Assembly (NCBI GenBank): GCA_014523685.1
Contig: JAATVT010000091.1
Span: 1 to 5,090 of the forward strand
DNA length: 5,090 nt
Origin: Nitrososphaerales archaeon TH5893
GTDB taxonomy: Archaea; Thermoproteota; Nitrososphaeria; Nitrososphaerales; Nitrososphaeraceae
Direction of reading: 5' to 3'
Position 1 is the first letter of the stretch. Each line of letters starts with the position of its first letter. A program made the translations under genes and the position numbers. A model generated the notes under the pieces. The model was not told where the DNA came from and did not search any database. It worked only from the letters and a program-made list of their open reading frames with translations. Positions 3,839 through 5,090 of this stretch are shown here, piece after piece.

Positions 3839-5090
3839 CGACAATGCTGGTAACAATGTCTTGAATGAGATCCAGTATTTCCTCATTAATAAAGGGAACG
3901 ACAATTTTCACAATAGCAAGGTTCGACTGAAGGCTGGTATCAAAAAAGAAGACCTAGACAGGTACATGAGGTTGATCGAAAGAGAGGTCTTGCGTGAACG
4001 CACTCCTGATCTGCAAGAACTTGCGCAGTCGCTCGAAAACATGGAGCATAATGAATATTCCCAAAAACATGATAATTTGCGCTCAAGCCAACTGCAGAAT
4101 CCTAGTCAAGTCTCACGATCTGGTCCAACCGTTATGTCAACCGGTGCCTCAATAATTACTGAGTTGATAGAAAGAGGTTATCTAAAAGATTCCCTGAGAT
4201 GGCTCACTCCTAGAGCCTTTTTCACGATAGGTGAGAGAATATTAATGGATATCATGAACCCATTGAAATACGGAGAAATCGGATTACATGAAACGATGAC
4301 CGAAGGTCTGGGCTCGGTGGTACTTGATTCTACCAAGAAGTTTGAGCATGGAAATGATTTGAGAATGATAAATGTTCCAAAATCCCTGTTAAATACTCTA
4401 CAAAGGAATGCAAAAGGGGATCGACTGATTCAACTTCCATTGGAGGTGGATATAGAAGATTTTGAGGAGTATGAAACAAGTCATGATGTTAGGGTATCTT
4501 TGGTATATTGCATTGACCTTAGCTCCACTATGCGTTACTCGTCAATGTTTGGAGATTTAAGCAGAATCGAAGCAGCAAAGAAGGCGCTTTGGGGGCTCTT
4601 CATTTTTAACAAGAAATTCTTCCCATCCGATTCAATATCTGTCATAGGTTTTGGGGCTTTAGCCTCACGAATTTCTCCTAATGATATCCCTTATCTTAAG
4701 ACTTTTGAACCGGGCGGGGATTTTATGCATTACACAAATTATCAAGCTGCCCTTAGATTAGCATCGAAAATCTTGATCAGAGAGGGTTCTCCGAACAAGC
4801 GCATAGTCCTTATTACTGACGGTCATCCAAGTGCTTGCTTTATTGATAATCAAAAGGACTACATTGACCTAACTTCTCAAAAACCATACTCCCATTTTTA
4901 TAGCCCCGACAAAGATACTCTTCAAAGAATTAATATTGATCAGAATCTAAAACTGGATCTTCATTCTGGAAAACTCGTATATTTATGTTATCGCTACCGA
5001 CAGGTTGACGAATATATTGGGATGAGAACCATAGCCGAGGCTAAGAAATGTTGGCATAAAAAAATACAAATTGATACAATAATGATAAGC
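3813..5090 (+). CDS. VWA-domain protein (ChlD/CoxE-like partner of the AAA+ ATPase), cut by the right edge
   Basis: The frame is open for 426 codons from ATG 3813-3815 to the last base. The start overlaps the end of the ATPase gene by 26 bases, with a weak AAGGGA right before it, so translation is probably coupled. Residues 1-105 are hydrophilic, helical and charged. Residues 115-150 contain LRWLTPRAFFTIGERILMDIM, and about 155-225 resemble the linker of bacterial VWA partners of 'magnesium chelatase' ATPases (GLHETMTEG, KKFEHGNDLRMINVPKSLLNTL, EDFEEYETSH). The VWA domain begins at about 226: MIDAS motif 1 is VYCIDLSST (Asp235, Ser237, Thr239), motif 2 is Thr308 in HYTNYQAAL, motif 3 is Asp336 in VLITDGHPSA. 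The usual DxSxS is DxSxT here, still a hydroxyl side chain. After motif 3, residues about 374-406 look like extra sequence before IAEAKKCWHKKIQIDTIMIS resumes the domain. No signal peptide or membrane segment is seen. It probably binds a divalent metal and links the ATPase to its substrate. Confidence 0.88.
   Translation, partial: MGILQNQDSDNAGNNVLNEIQYFLINKGNDNFHNSKVRLKAGIKKEDLDRYMRLIEREVLRERTPDLQELAQSLENMEHNEYSQKHDNLRSSQLQNPSQVSRSGPTVMSTGASIITELIERGYLKDSLRWLTPRAFFTIGERILMDIMNPLKYGEIGLHETMTEGLGSVVLDSTKKFEHGNDLRMINVPKSLLNTLQRNAKGDRLIQLPLEVDIEDFEEYETSHDVRVSLVYCIDLSSTMRYSSMFGDLSRIEAAKKALWGLFIFNKKFFPSDSISVIGFGALASRISPNDIPYLKTFEPGGDFMHYTNYQAALRLASKILIREGSPNKRIVLITDGHPSACFIDNQKDYIDLTSQKPYSHFYSPDKDTLQRINIDQNLKLDLHSGKLVYLCYRYRQVDEYIGMRTIAEAKKCWHKKIQIDTIMIS

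Noticed and set aside
3844..3846. ATG just after the ATPase stop as the start of the VWA gene
   Set aside because: It is not in the frame of the VWA protein; the in-frame ATG is at 3813-3815.
1..5090. CRISPR arrays, insertion sequences, attachment sites, rRNA or tRNA genes, defence system
   Set aside because: No regularly spaced direct repeats, transposase motifs, terminal inverted repeats or RNA gene signatures were seen on either strand. The AAA+/VWA pair alone does not show the partners expected of a defence system such as a ternary MoxR-VWA-protease module.

Overview
The window looks like chromosomal DNA from an archaeon, most likely a member of Thaumarchaeota/Nitrososphaerota (inference). 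The ribosomal proteins are of the archaeal/eukaryotic type: a long uS13 with an internal archaeal-style insert and a uS4 of about 168 residues with a late S4 domain. TATA-like elements rather than -35/-10 boxes precede the genes, several starts have no Shine-Dalgarno sequence (possible leaderless transcripts), and non-ATG starts (GTG, TTG) are used. No ammonia-oxidation or other lineage-diagnostic gene lies here, so the phylum is a best guess.

Layout. On the minus strand, read right to left: rps13 (uS13; 1971 to 1414), rps4 (uS4; 1396 to 890), then 424 bases without a confident gene (466-889), holding one weak 74-residue ORF and two inverted-repeat structures, then the start of glmS (465 down to the left edge, cut off). 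On the plus strand, diverging from rps13 across a 205-base spacer, is a two-gene unit: a 553-residue MoxR/ChlI-like AAA+ ATPase (2177-3838), overlapped by 26 bases by a von Willebrand factor A (VWA) protein (3813 to the right edge, open at the end, 426 codons visible).

How the parts fit. rps13 and rps4 are 17 bases apart and almost surely one transcript for the small-subunit head (uS13) and body (uS4). The rps11-rpoD genes that usually follow in archaea are absent. glmS makes glucosamine-6-phosphate and probably has its own promoter. The AAA+ ATPase and the VWA protein form a translationally coupled pair of the MoxR-VWA / Mg-chelatase I-D type. In such pairs the ATPase ring and the metal-binding VWA partner work together to remodel a target or drive metal insertion. 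The target is not encoded here.

The most interesting items are the AAA+/VWA pair, with a Thr in the MIDAS motif and an apparent insertion after the third MIDAS residue; nested, mutually exclusive inverted repeats upstream of glmS; a perfect TGTGAC-N10-GTCACA palindrome just before the ATPase start; and the shortened ribosomal-protein cluster with low-complexity protein tails.
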